From Xylocopilactobacillus apis (GTDB taxonomy: Bacteria > Bacillota > Bacilli > Lactobacillales > Lactobacillaceae), in assembly GCF_033095965.1 (NCBI RefSeq), contig NZ_AP026801.1, positions 1,632,001 through 1,696,000 of the forward strand: a stretch of 64,000 nucleotides of DNA. Direction: 5' to 3'. Positions 24,258-32,897 of the stretch are shown piece after piece. How positions within the stretch are numbered: the first letter of the stretch is position 1; every line of letters begins with the position of its first letter. Under the pieces are notes generated by a model. It ran no database searches and was not told where the DNA came from. It was given only the letters and a program-made list of their open reading frames with translations. Made by a program: the position numbers and the translations under genes.

Positions 24258-27032
24258 TTATTTAAAATATGCTCCATCAATCCATTGGTTGCCGCCAAGA
24301 TTATACATAGTTTTGCTGCCTTTTTTGGCAATCTTGAAATACTTCCAAGAAGTACCATGTTTAACTTTCTTAGTGAATTTCTTTGCATCCGGGCTCGTCC
24401 AAACGTTGATGCCATATCCTGGTTTGTAATGAACTTTACCAACGCCTGTTTTATTAGTAATCGTCCAACTTTCAACTGGTGTTGTACTTGTATATTCCCC
24501 TTGAATCCACTGGTTAGTGCCAAGTTTATACCAAGTTGAACCATCAGCATATTTAGCAACTGCACTATATTTCCATGCAGTACCGTGCATCATCTTGCGA
24601 TTAGTTCCGTTAGCTAACTTCACAGCACCATCTTTAGTATTGTAATTATTCCAAAGGTTTACTCCATATCCTGGAACATATTTAATGTAGATCACGCCTT
24701 TTTCAGAAGTAACTGCGGGCTCAGTAGGCTTTGGCTGATCCGCTGAAATGGTAAGAGTTCTCGTATAATTTAAAACTGTTCCATTATCTTTCGGATTAAC
24801 TACTCGATAATTTATTGCATAAGATCCGACCTCAGTAGCAAAAGTTCCGTCTGCATTAAGTTTTAAAGGCTGACCGTCTTTAGTTACACTAACTGAAATG
24901 TAACTTGCTGGAACTTGCTCAGTCGTCTGTTTGGAATCACCATAAGTGTAATTAAACTTCAAACCAGCCATTGGATCAAATGATTTAATATCAGTTTTTC
25001 CAGAACTATTTTGTGAAACACCATCTGCATAAACAGGTACGGGTGCTTCAGTTTTCAAACTGTTAACATTCAGCGTAACGTTTTTAGAAACTTTTTGGGT
25101 AGCATCATCGCCGTTAACAAAAGTATAAGTAATGCGATAAACTCCCGCATTAGTTAACGGAATTGTTCCGTCTGTATTTAAGGCTACTTCTTTATTTGCT
25201 GAATCAGTAACGGTTACTTTAATCTTGCTGTTATCAATCTTTTGAGTCTTACCATTTTTGTCAACATAAGTTGCATCAATTTGATTAGTCTTTAATGCTG
25301 CATCAAAAGGACTGATGAATTTTCTGGAAACGTTAGAAAAGTCATATGTCCCCTCCACAAAACCGTTAACGGTTGGTGCATTCAAGACCGTATCACCTAC
25401 ACTAAGCGTTAGTGATCTAGTAACTTCTTTGATGAGATCTTCAGGATTAGCAAATACATAGGTAACAGTATAGACACCATTTTTATCGGTTGGGATCGTT
25501 CCATCAGAATTCAAATTGACAATGTTGCCGCTGGAATCTTTTACCGTAACTTTAGTATTGTTTTTTGGTACTACGCTTGTCTTACCATCTTTTCCAACAT
25601 AAGTAGCTCTTACTCCAATCCCAGTGATTGGATCAATACTTTTCATTGTTTTACTGCTGACACTAACCGCTGCATCTGGGAAAACTGTGATCGTTGGTGC
25701 TGTCGTCGTATTTGGAAGCCCTGTGACAGTGACCGGAATCTTAATACTGCTGATTTTTCCTGTTGTTGAGCTAGTTACCGAAGCCATTACATATTGAGGT
25801 GAAGACGATGGTTTACGATCCGGTAACTTATAAGTGATCGTTGGAATCTTGTTAGTGCTTTCTGCACTGTCGTAAGCAGAAAAAGAGTTTTGGAAAGCGC
25901 CTTTTAAGAAAGTTTCAAGCTCAACAATTGAAGTTGAATCATCATACTTAAATGTCAATTTAGCTTGATCTTCTTTGTCTGGTGAAAAAGTGTCGCCATT
26001 TTTTAATACTACTGGATTACTGCCTGATTTCGTATATTTAAATACAGGATAGGCAGCGGCATCAACATTACCAACGTTAATTTGTCGTTTTATATAAGCG
26101 GTCGCCTGTGGAGTACTTGTTACTTTTCCATTCGAATCAAGGAATACAAAACTGCTTGCTTCATAATTGTTGGCAACATCAGTACTATAAGTAATTGGAA
26201 TTAATTGAGTAATAATTCCTGACGTAGCATTACTATTAAAATCACTTAATTTGATTATGCCAGTTTTTGTTACAAAAGTATCACTTCCATTCAAAGCATA
26301 GCGATACCCGGATGTCGGAGTTAATGATGAAGCACCAGTAGAATCTTTAATTGCCTCTTTATTTGCAGCTTGATTTTCTATTGTCGTATAAGCATCACCA
26401 TTATTTACATTAACAGCTGCAGGAGCGACAATAGTTTTTTTCGTTTGAACAGAACTGACGTTAACACTGATCGATTTGCTACCAACAACAGTTCCACCAC
26501 TATTTGTAGTAGTCAAGCTAACACTAAAGGTATCGCCGGCAACTAAAGTTTTTAACTTACCAATAAGATCTGCTGAGCTAGTAATAGGAGTAGTAATTTT
26601 AGGACCAGTTACCCTCATTGTCGTTGTATAACCAGGATCACCAACTAAATCACCAACAGTTGCTCCGGCATTAACAAATAATTTCAAAAAGACATCTTGT
26701 AAGCTTGATTGAAGTGATGAGCCAGACGAAGGAGCTGGATTTACACCAAAAAGACTACCCCGACTGCTGCCAAAATTTGTATAGCTAAATCCATTATTAA
26801 TTGGATCACCGCTAATGGCACCATTATTTAAACTATTAATTTGATCCATTCTTAAACTAATGCCTGATACAAATCCGACACTCATAGAATCTTGATAGCG
26901 AGCTGGATCAGTCGCTGCACTAACAGTTGATGCTTGCTGTGCTGTAAAAGTTACCATATTTGTTGCAACTGGTGCAATTGTCAACAAGGCAGTTGCACAG
27001 ACACCAAAATATTTTATTTTATTTAAACTCAT
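24258..27032 (-). CDS. Surface protein A: secreted, Ig-like repeats and paired C-terminal SH3/SLAP-like wall modules
   Basis: A 924-aa exported protein. Signal peptide about 1-40 (MSLNKIKYFGVCATALLTIAPVA... ending SAAT). The region up to about 470 includes a TGLPNTTTAPTITVFPD junction; then come three Ig-like domains of about 100 residues, each carrying a VTVKDSSGNIVNLNSDGT-type motif; then two wall-binding-like modules (GVIYIKYVPGYGVNLW and GKVHYKPGYGINVWTSPD). The mature chain has no Cys, as in S-layer and adhesin proteins. I start at the ATG at 27032; upstream in-frame codons lack export features. GGAGG is 12 bases away, unusually far. A TATAAT lies upstream. Binding to the wall is inferred from related lactobacillar modules. 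Confidence 0.85.
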   Translation of the reverse strand: MSLNKIKYFGVCATALLTIAPVATNMVTFTAQQASTVSAATDPARYQDSMSVGFVSGISLRMDQINSLNNGAISGDPINNGFSYTNFGSSRGSLFGVNPAPSSGSSLQSSLQDVFLKLFVNAGATVGDLVGDPGYTTTMRVTGPKITTPITSSADLIGKLKTLVAGDTFSVSLTTTNSGGTVVGSKSISVNVSSVQTKKTIVAPAAVNVNNGDAYTTIENQAANKEAIKDSTGASSLTPTSGYRYALNGSDTFVTKTGIIKLSDFNSNATSGIITQLIPITYSTDVANNYEASSFVFLDSNGKVTSTPQATAYIKRQINVGNVDAAAYPVFKYTKSGSNPVVLKNGDTFSPDKEDQAKLTFKYDDSTSIVELETFLKGAFQNSFSAYDSAESTNKIPTITYKLPDRKPSSSPQYVMASVTSSTTGKISSIKIPVTVTGLPNTTTAPTITVFPDAAVSVSSKTMKSIDPITGIGVRATYVGKDGKTSVVPKNNTKVTVKDSSGNIVNLNSDGTIPTDKNGVYTVTYVFANPEDLIKEVTRSLTLSVGDTVLNAPTVNGFVEGTYDFSNVSRKFISPFDAALKTNQIDATYVDKNGKTQKIDNSKIKVTVTDSANKEVALNTDGTIPLTNAGVYRITYTFVNGDDATQKVSKNVTLNVNSLKTEAPVPVYADGVSQNSSGKTDIKSFDPMAGLKFNYTYGDSKQTTEQVPASYISVSVTKDGQPLKLNADGTFATEVGSYAINYRVVNPKDNGTVLNYTRTLTISADQPKPTEPAVTSEKGVIYIKYVPGYGVNLWNNYNTKDGAVKLANGTNRKMMHGTAWKYSAVAKYADGSTWYKLGTNQWIQGEYTSTTPVESWTITNKTGVGKVHYKPGYGINVWTSPDAKKFTKKVKHGTSWKYFKIAKKGSKTMYNLGGNQWIDGAYFK

Positions 27033-27156
27033 TTGTAATTTAATCCTCCAAGAACAATATATTCTTATCAAGTTTATTATAATATTTTTCACCAATCATG
27101 CATCTAATTTACTTTAAAAAACAAAAAAGTTTCAATGTTTGTTCATAAATTAAATT

Positions 27157-27181
27157 AAAAAAGCCTCAATTAAGAGACTTT
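27157..27181 (-). terminator. Weak terminator of surface protein B
   Basis: Stem AAAGCCTC (27160-27167) / GAGACTTT (27174-27181) with one mismatch and a T-rich stretch on the minus strand just after the stop of surface protein B. Confidence 0.5.
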
Positions 27182-27192
27182 GATTGATGAAT

Positions 27193-29667
27193 CTATTTAA
27201 AATATGCACCGTCAATCCATTGATTTCCACCAAGATTGTACATTGTCTTACTACCCTTTTTCGCAATCTTGAAGTATTTCCAAGTAGTACCATGTTTGAT
27301 TTTCTTAGTGAATTTCTTTTGATCAGGGCTTGTCCAAACATTAATACTGTAACCAGCTTTATATGTTACTTTACCAGTACCCTTTTTCGCAGTAATTGCC
27401 CAAGCGCTTGGTTTTACAACTGGAGTTAAGCTTACATATTTAGCTTCAATCCACTGATCTTTTCCGATTTGATACCAAAGAGAACCATTAGAAGCAGTAG
27501 CAACTGCACTATATTTCCAAGCAGAACCAGTCATTAAAGTCCGAGGTTTTCCATTAGGCAGAAGTTCTTTTGCGCTATTAATGAATGCTCTCTTTCTAAT
27601 ATTAACGCCATAGCCCCAAACGTAATTTATATACAAAGTTCCCTTCTTTGCAGTAACTTTTGGTTCAGTAGGATCACTAAATGTGAAATAACGATGATAA
27701 GTTAAAACAGTTCCGTTATCTCTAGGGTTAGTAACTGTAAAAGTAACATCAAAAGTTCCTATTTCTTCAGGAAATTCGCCTTTTGAATTTAAAGTTACTG
27801 GCTTGCCATCTTTTGTAACACTAACTGAAATATTTCCATTAGGAACCGTTTGCGTCACAGGTTCTTTAGAGTTACCACTTGGATCAGTATAAGTAAAAGA
27901 AAATGATAAACCACCTGAAGGATTCACATCTAGTGGATTAAAAGGAAGCTCTTCTCTTTGCTTCGAATCTTTATTATAAACTGGAGTAATTTCACCAACA
28001 GTAACACTATTGACATTTAACGTTACTGTTTTGCTGACAGTCTTACTTGCATCATCACCACTTGCAAACGTATAAGTTACTTTATAAGTTCCTGTATTAG
28101 TCAAAGGAATTGTATTATCAGTGTTCAAAGCAACTGCTTTGTTGTCAGAATCAGTAACTGCAACTTTGACCTTGCTATTATCGATCTTGACTGCTTTACC
28201 ATCTTGTCCAGTATAAGATGCATCGATTTTATCAGTCTTTAAAATTGCATCAAAAGGATTGATCGATTTTCTATTTACATTTGATAATGTGTAAGTACCT
28301 TCAACAAAGTTATTAACAACGGGAAGAGCTGTCGTTCCTTCACTAACAGTAAGTGTTACAGTTTTTGTTAAAGTCTTTGTAGTATCGTCTGGGTTAGTAA
28401 AAACATAAGTAACTGTATATGTCCCATTTGTTGTGGTTGGAACTGTGCCGTCAGCATTCAAGGTAACAGCTTTGTTACTTGAATCAGCAACTGTAACTTT
28501 AATATTAGCTTTTGTAAGCGGCTGAGTTTTACCAACTTTATCAGTATAAGTTGCAGTTACCCCATTTAAAGGGTCAATACTTTTAGTAGTTGTACTGTTT
28601 GCACTAAGAGTTGTTGGAAAAGCAGTAACTGCCACAGCAGAATCAGTAGGAGCAACTGGAGTAGAAGTTGCATCATTACTTACAATAACTGGTTGAACAA
28701 CATATGCAAACTTCGTATCCTTGGTTGGTCCATTAGGATCAACGTCGCCACTTCCATCAGTCTTCAAGAAAACAAAATTACTATTAGCATAACGATCTGC
28801 AACACCATCGACATAAGATACTGGAATCAATTGATTATAAGTAGTAGTTTTCTCTCCTGCTTTTAATTGATATGTCTCAATCTTTTGTGGCAAATCATAA
28901 TGAGTTGTTCCACTAACACCATAGTAAAATCCGTTAGAAGTTAGGTTGGCATCAAAAAATGCTGGAACTCCTGTAGAATCAAGAATACTCTTAGCTTCTT
29001 CTTTTTCGTCCATCGACTTAACGGTTGGAGTTCCTGGTTTTACATTAATCGGAGTCATTTTTTGAAGCATCATCTTAGAACGGTCTAGGACTTTGACATT
29101 AATATCTTTAGTCCCTGCAACCTGCCCTGATTGATTTGTTGTTGTCAAATTAACAAAGAAACTATCTCCGTCTACTAAATTTTTTATTTTATTTGATAAA
29201 TCAGCTGCATTAGTAGCACCTTTAACTTTATCACCCTTTATTTGAAGTGTTACATCGTAATGCATCTTTGCTAAACTTTCTACTCTTGCATTCGGATTAG
29301 CAAGCATTTTAAGAAGCCCATCTTTTAATGCGATGCTTAACACTACGTCTGGCATTCCCTCAGAATTAAAAAGATAATTAGTTGTACGATCGTTTAGGTC
29401 AACATTTTTATACGTAATGTTTCCATTACTAGCAAAATTTCCTTTAACAGCATCTGCAGCAAGCTTTTTAACTTGTTCTGTTGAAATCTGAACGTTGTTG
29501 TTAAATCCATCATTCAAAGATTTTTGATATGCTGGATCAACTGAATCGTAAGCTCTAACTACTGATAGTGGTTTTGATGCAAAAAATGCAACATTAGAAG
29601 CCACTGGGGCAATAGTCAAGAGAGCAGCTGAACACAAGCCCAAGTATTTGATTTTATTTAATATCAT
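27193..29667 (-). CDS. Surface protein B: shortened paralogue in the five-gene array
   Basis: An 824-aa exported paralogue (start ATG 29667, GGAGG five bases upstream). The signal peptide resembles that of A (LNKIKYLGLCSAALLTIAPVASN). It has Ig-like domains with VTVADSSNKAVTLNADGT and VAVTDSDNKAVALNTDNT, then the paired C-terminal modules (GTLYINYVWGYGVNIRKR and GKVTYKAGYSINVWTSPD). It is about 100-140 residues shorter than its four sisters because it lacks the block that in C runs from YPVFKYLFSG to VKIPVTVTDIP; B passes from AYVVQPVIVSNDATSTPVAP straight to the first Ig-like domain. The first C-terminal module also carries IRKR where the others have LWKN. Confidence 0.85.
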   Translation of the reverse strand: MILNKIKYLGLCSAALLTIAPVASNVAFFASKPLSVVRAYDSVDPAYQKSLNDGFNNNVQISTEQVKKLAADAVKGNFASNGNITYKNVDLNDRTTNYLFNSEGMPDVVLSIALKDGLLKMLANPNARVESLAKMHYDVTLQIKGDKVKGATNAADLSNKIKNLVDGDSFFVNLTTTNQSGQVAGTKDINVKVLDRSKMMLQKMTPINVKPGTPTVKSMDEKEEAKSILDSTGVPAFFDANLTSNGFYYGVSGTTHYDLPQKIETYQLKAGEKTTTYNQLIPVSYVDGVADRYANSNFVFLKTDGSGDVDPNGPTKDTKFAYVVQPVIVSNDATSTPVAPTDSAVAVTAFPTTLSANSTTTKSIDPLNGVTATYTDKVGKTQPLTKANIKVTVADSSNKAVTLNADGTVPTTTNGTYTVTYVFTNPDDTTKTLTKTVTLTVSEGTTALPVVNNFVEGTYTLSNVNRKSINPFDAILKTDKIDASYTGQDGKAVKIDNSKVKVAVTDSDNKAVALNTDNTIPLTNTGTYKVTYTFASGDDASKTVSKTVTLNVNSVTVGEITPVYNKDSKQREELPFNPLDVNPSGGLSFSFTYTDPSGNSKEPVTQTVPNGNISVSVTKDGKPVTLNSKGEFPEEIGTFDVTFTVTNPRDNGTVLTYHRYFTFSDPTEPKVTAKKGTLYINYVWGYGVNIRKRAFINSAKELLPNGKPRTLMTGSAWKYSAVATASNGSLWYQIGKDQWIEAKYVSLTPVVKPSAWAITAKKGTGKVTYKAGYSINVWTSPDQKKFTKKIKHGTTWKYFKIAKKGSKTMYNLGGNQWIDGAYFK

Positions 29668-29704
29668 TTTATCCTCCAATAGATATACAGTTCCTTATTC
29701 CTTC

Positions 29705-29710
29705 ATTATA
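29705..29710 (-). promoter_or_regulatory. -10 element of surface protein B
   Basis: TATAAT on the minus strand 38 bases upstream of the ATG; the -35 region is poor. Confidence 0.5.
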
Positions 29711-29747
29711 CGTTTATATATAAAAAAAAGATATCTTTAGAAGAAAA

Positions 29748-29780
29748 TAAAAAACCTCTTTTCATTTAAGAAAAGAAGGC
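29748..29780 (-). terminator. Terminator of surface protein C
   Basis: Stem CCTCTTTTC (29755-29763) / GAAAAGAAGG (29770-29779) with one bulged base, T-rich on the minus strand after the stem, shortly after the stop of surface protein C. Confidence 0.7.
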
Positions 29781-29796
29781 TTCTTATAATCAATGA

Positions 29797-32667
29797 TTAT
29801 TGAAAAATGAAATATGTTCCGTCAACCCATTGGTTTCCACCAAGGTTATACATTACTCGACTACCTTTTGTAGCAACCTTGAAGTACTTCCATGATGTAC
29901 CATGTTTTAATTTCTTAGTCCAAGATTTCTGATCTGGTGAAGTCCAAAGATTTACACTGTAACCAGGAACATAGTGGATTGTACCAACACCAGTTTGGTT
30001 AGTAATCTTCCATGCATTTGGATTAACAACAGGTGTTAAGCTTGCATATTCACCTTGGATCCATTGGTTTGTACCTAACTTATACCAAGTTGTACCATCT
30101 GCATATTTTGCAACTGCACTATACTTCCAAGCAGAACCTGTCATCATCTTACGAAGAGAACCGTCAGCTAATCTTTCAGCACCATCTGTTACATTATGGT
30201 TCTTCCAAAGGTTAACACCGTAGCCCCATGTATAGTTAACATAGATGATTCCTCTTTCAGGAGTAATCGTTGGTTCCTCTACTTTAGGAGTAGATTTAAC
30301 TGTTAAAGTTCTAGTGTAATTTAAAACTAAACTATTATCACTAGGGTTAACAACTGTATAGTTAATTGTGTATGTACCTTCTTCAATTGCAAAAGATCCA
30401 TCAGTGTTAGTTCTTACTGGCTGACCATTCTTAGTAACAGCGTAAGTAACGTTACTTGTTGGTACTTGAGCTGTTGTTGGAGTAGAACTTCCAGCTGCAG
30501 TAGTTGAATAGTTAAATGTCAAACCACTCATTGGATTAAAAGTAGAACCATCTTTTAAATCAACTGTAGGGTTTTGAACCATACTTCCACTATAACTTGC
30601 TGTTGGAGCAGAAGTTGTTACACCGTTAACAGTAAGAGTAACTGTCTTTGTAGTTGTCTTAGTTGCATCATCGCCATTAGCGAATGTGTAAGTTACTTTA
30701 TATGTACCAGCAGTTGTTAATGGAATAGTACCATCAGTATTTAAAGTAACTGCTTTGTTACTTGAATCAGCAACAGTAACTTTTACTTTATCATTAGCAA
30801 TTGTTGTAGTTTTGCCGTCTAATCCAACATATGATGCAGAGATCTTGTCAGTCTTTAATAATGCATCAAATGGACTGATAGATTTACGACTTACATTAGA
30901 TAAAGTGTAAGTTCCTTCAACAAAGTTAGTAACTGTTGGAGCTGCTAAGTTTGTATCAGCAACTGTAAGATTTAATGTTCTAGTTACAGTCTTAGTTGCA
31001 TCATCAGGATTAGAGAATACATAAGTAATCTTATATGTACCATTTGTAGTCGTAGGTACAGTTCCGTCAGAGTTCAAAGTAACTGCTTTGTTAGTAGAAT
31101 CAGCAACTGTTACTTTGATGTTAGCATTTGGTAAGTCTTTAGTCTTGCCATCAGCACCAACGTAAGTAGCTTTAACACCACTTAATGGATCAATGCTCTT
31201 AGTAGTCTTGCTTGATGCAAAAAGATCAGATGTAGGGAATGTAGAAACTGTAGGAGCTGATAAAGGTGTTGGAATATCAGTTACAGTAACAGGAATCTTA
31301 ACTGTACTTGTAGTCCCATTTGTAGGATTAGTAACACTAGCTGTTGCATATGAAGTAGCAGCCTGTGATTTAAGATCAGGCATTGTATATTTGATAACAC
31401 CACCTGTAAGTTGATCTACACCACCGTCGTTACTGCTTACACTCTTGTATGCTTTAAGGTTATTATCATTGAAAATAGATCCCTTTAAGTATGCTTCAGC
31501 TGCATCCAATGATGGTTTGTCGCCATACTTAAATGTTAATTTAGCTTTATCATCTGCATTAAGAGAAATGGTATCACCATTTTTATAAGTAGGATTAGAG
31601 CTACCACTGAATAAATATTTAAATACTGGATAATCCTTACTTGCAACAGTACCAACGGTCACTAATCGTTTAACATAAGCAACTACTCCAGGACCAGCAG
31701 CAGGAACGGTAGCAGTTATCTTACTAGTTCCGCTATCTAAGAATACAAAACTGCTTGCATCATAAGTATCAGCAACTGTTCTTGTATATTCAATTGGGAT
31801 CAATTGAGTATAAACTGCACCAGTTACTCCACTAGCTAATTCATATTTTGAAGTTGAAGTACTTGCAGTAAATGCACCAGTAGTGTCTACCGCATAGTAG
31901 AAAGGATGATTTGCTGCAACAAAACTACTAATATCACTTGCTTTAAAAGCTTGTTCTCCACGTGAATTCTTAATAGCTTTTGCTACATCAGTTGCATTTT
32001 CAGTTGAAAGATGTGTTGTAGCAGTAGTAGCTGTAATTCCGACAACTGGTGCTAAACTAATTTTATCTGGTTTAGGACTAACCGTAACATTGATTGTCTT
32101 TGTTCCGATTACATCACCGCTAGCATTTGTAGTTGATAACGCAATAGAGAACTTATCATTGTCTACTAAAGTTTGAAGTTGACGAACTTGATCACTTGCA
32201 CTAGTTGGTGTACTCAACTTAGGACCTGTAATAGTAATTTTAGTTTTAACATTAGATTTTGCCAAAAATCCAACTTTAGAATTAGGAGTAACAAAGAGTT
32301 TCAGAAAATCATCCTTTAAATTTGTATAAAGATCAGCCTCAGCTGCTGGACTACCACTAGTATTATCAAAAAGAACTTTTGTATTAGTAGCAATAGGGCC
32401 AACATTATCATAAACAAATGATCCTTGGCTTATGTCACCCTTGATCGCAGTAGAAGCTAAATCACTAAGTTGACTAGCAGTCACATTAATTGTTGAACCA
32501 AATCCATTAGTTAATGAATTTTGATACTCTGTATCGATAGCATCTGCATGGACAACGTTTGTTGTTACTGGCTGAGATGCGAGAGTAGCCACATTTGTTG
32601 CAATTGGTGCTACTGTCAATAATGTTGTTGCGCAAATACCAAAATATTTTATTTTATTTAAACTCAT
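29797..32667 (-). CDS. Surface protein C: full-length paralogue in the five-gene array
   Basis: A 956-aa exported protein starting MSLNKIKYFGICATTLL; signal peptide to about residue 42 (NVVHADA). It has the complete N-terminal region including the block missing from B (YPVFKYLFSGSSNP to IPVTVTDIP), three Ig-like domains (VTVADSTNKAVTLNSDGT; VTVADSSNKAVTLNTDGT; YAVTKNGQPVRTNTDGS), and the two C-terminal modules ending GGNQWVDGTYF. No Cys in the mature chain. GGAGG lies 13 bases from the ATG, the same long spacing as in gene A, while B, D and E have normal spacing. It probably decorates the cell wall. Confidence 0.87.
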   Translation of the reverse strand: MSLNKIKYFGICATTLLTVAPIATNVATLASQPVTTNVVHADAIDTEYQNSLTNGFGSTINVTASQLSDLASTAIKGDISQGSFVYDNVGPIATNTKVLFDNTSGSPAAEADLYTNLKDDFLKLFVTPNSKVGFLAKSNVKTKITITGPKLSTPTSASDQVRQLQTLVDNDKFSIALSTTNASGDVIGTKTINVTVSPKPDKISLAPVVGITATTATTHLSTENATDVAKAIKNSRGEQAFKASDISSFVAANHPFYYAVDTTGAFTASTSTSKYELASGVTGAVYTQLIPIEYTRTVADTYDASSFVFLDSGTSKITATVPAAGPGVVAYVKRLVTVGTVASKDYPVFKYLFSGSSNPTYKNGDTISLNADDKAKLTFKYGDKPSLDAAEAYLKGSIFNDNNLKAYKSVSSNDGGVDQLTGGVIKYTMPDLKSQAATSYATASVTNPTNGTTSTVKIPVTVTDIPTPLSAPTVSTFPTSDLFASSKTTKSIDPLSGVKATYVGADGKTKDLPNANIKVTVADSTNKAVTLNSDGTVPTTTNGTYKITYVFSNPDDATKTVTRTLNLTVADTNLAAPTVTNFVEGTYTLSNVSRKSISPFDALLKTDKISASYVGLDGKTTTIANDKVKVTVADSSNKAVTLNTDGTIPLTTAGTYKVTYTFANGDDATKTTTKTVTLTVNGVTTSAPTASYSGSMVQNPTVDLKDGSTFNPMSGLTFNYSTTAAGSSTPTTAQVPTSNVTYAVTKNGQPVRTNTDGSFAIEEGTYTINYTVVNPSDNSLVLNYTRTLTVKSTPKVEEPTITPERGIIYVNYTWGYGVNLWKNHNVTDGAERLADGSLRKMMTGSAWKYSAVAKYADGTTWYKLGTNQWIQGEYASLTPVVNPNAWKITNQTGVGTIHYVPGYSVNLWTSPDQKSWTKKLKHGTSWKYFKVATKGSRVMYNLGGNQWVDGTYFIFQ

Positions 32668-32862
32668 GTATATAATTTATCCTCCGAGTTTTCTTTTACG
32701 TGTTATGATTATATTATATCTACTTTTATCCTCTGTGCACGTTTATTGACGTTTTTTAATACAAAATTCAAAATTCCTTCATAAATGAAATATTTGAAAC
32801 CAAATGTACGATTAAACGATTATTTTTAACAAAAATGCACTAAATTGAAATGTTATAAGAGT

Positions 32863-32891
32863 AAAAAACAACCCTATAAAGGATTGTTTTT
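32863..32891 (-). terminator. Terminator of surface protein D
   Basis: Stem AAAAACAACCCT / AGGATTGTTTTT with one mismatch, loop ATAA, T-rich on the minus strand, immediately downstream of the surface protein D stop. Confidence 0.75.
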
Positions 32892-32897
32892 GATCTA

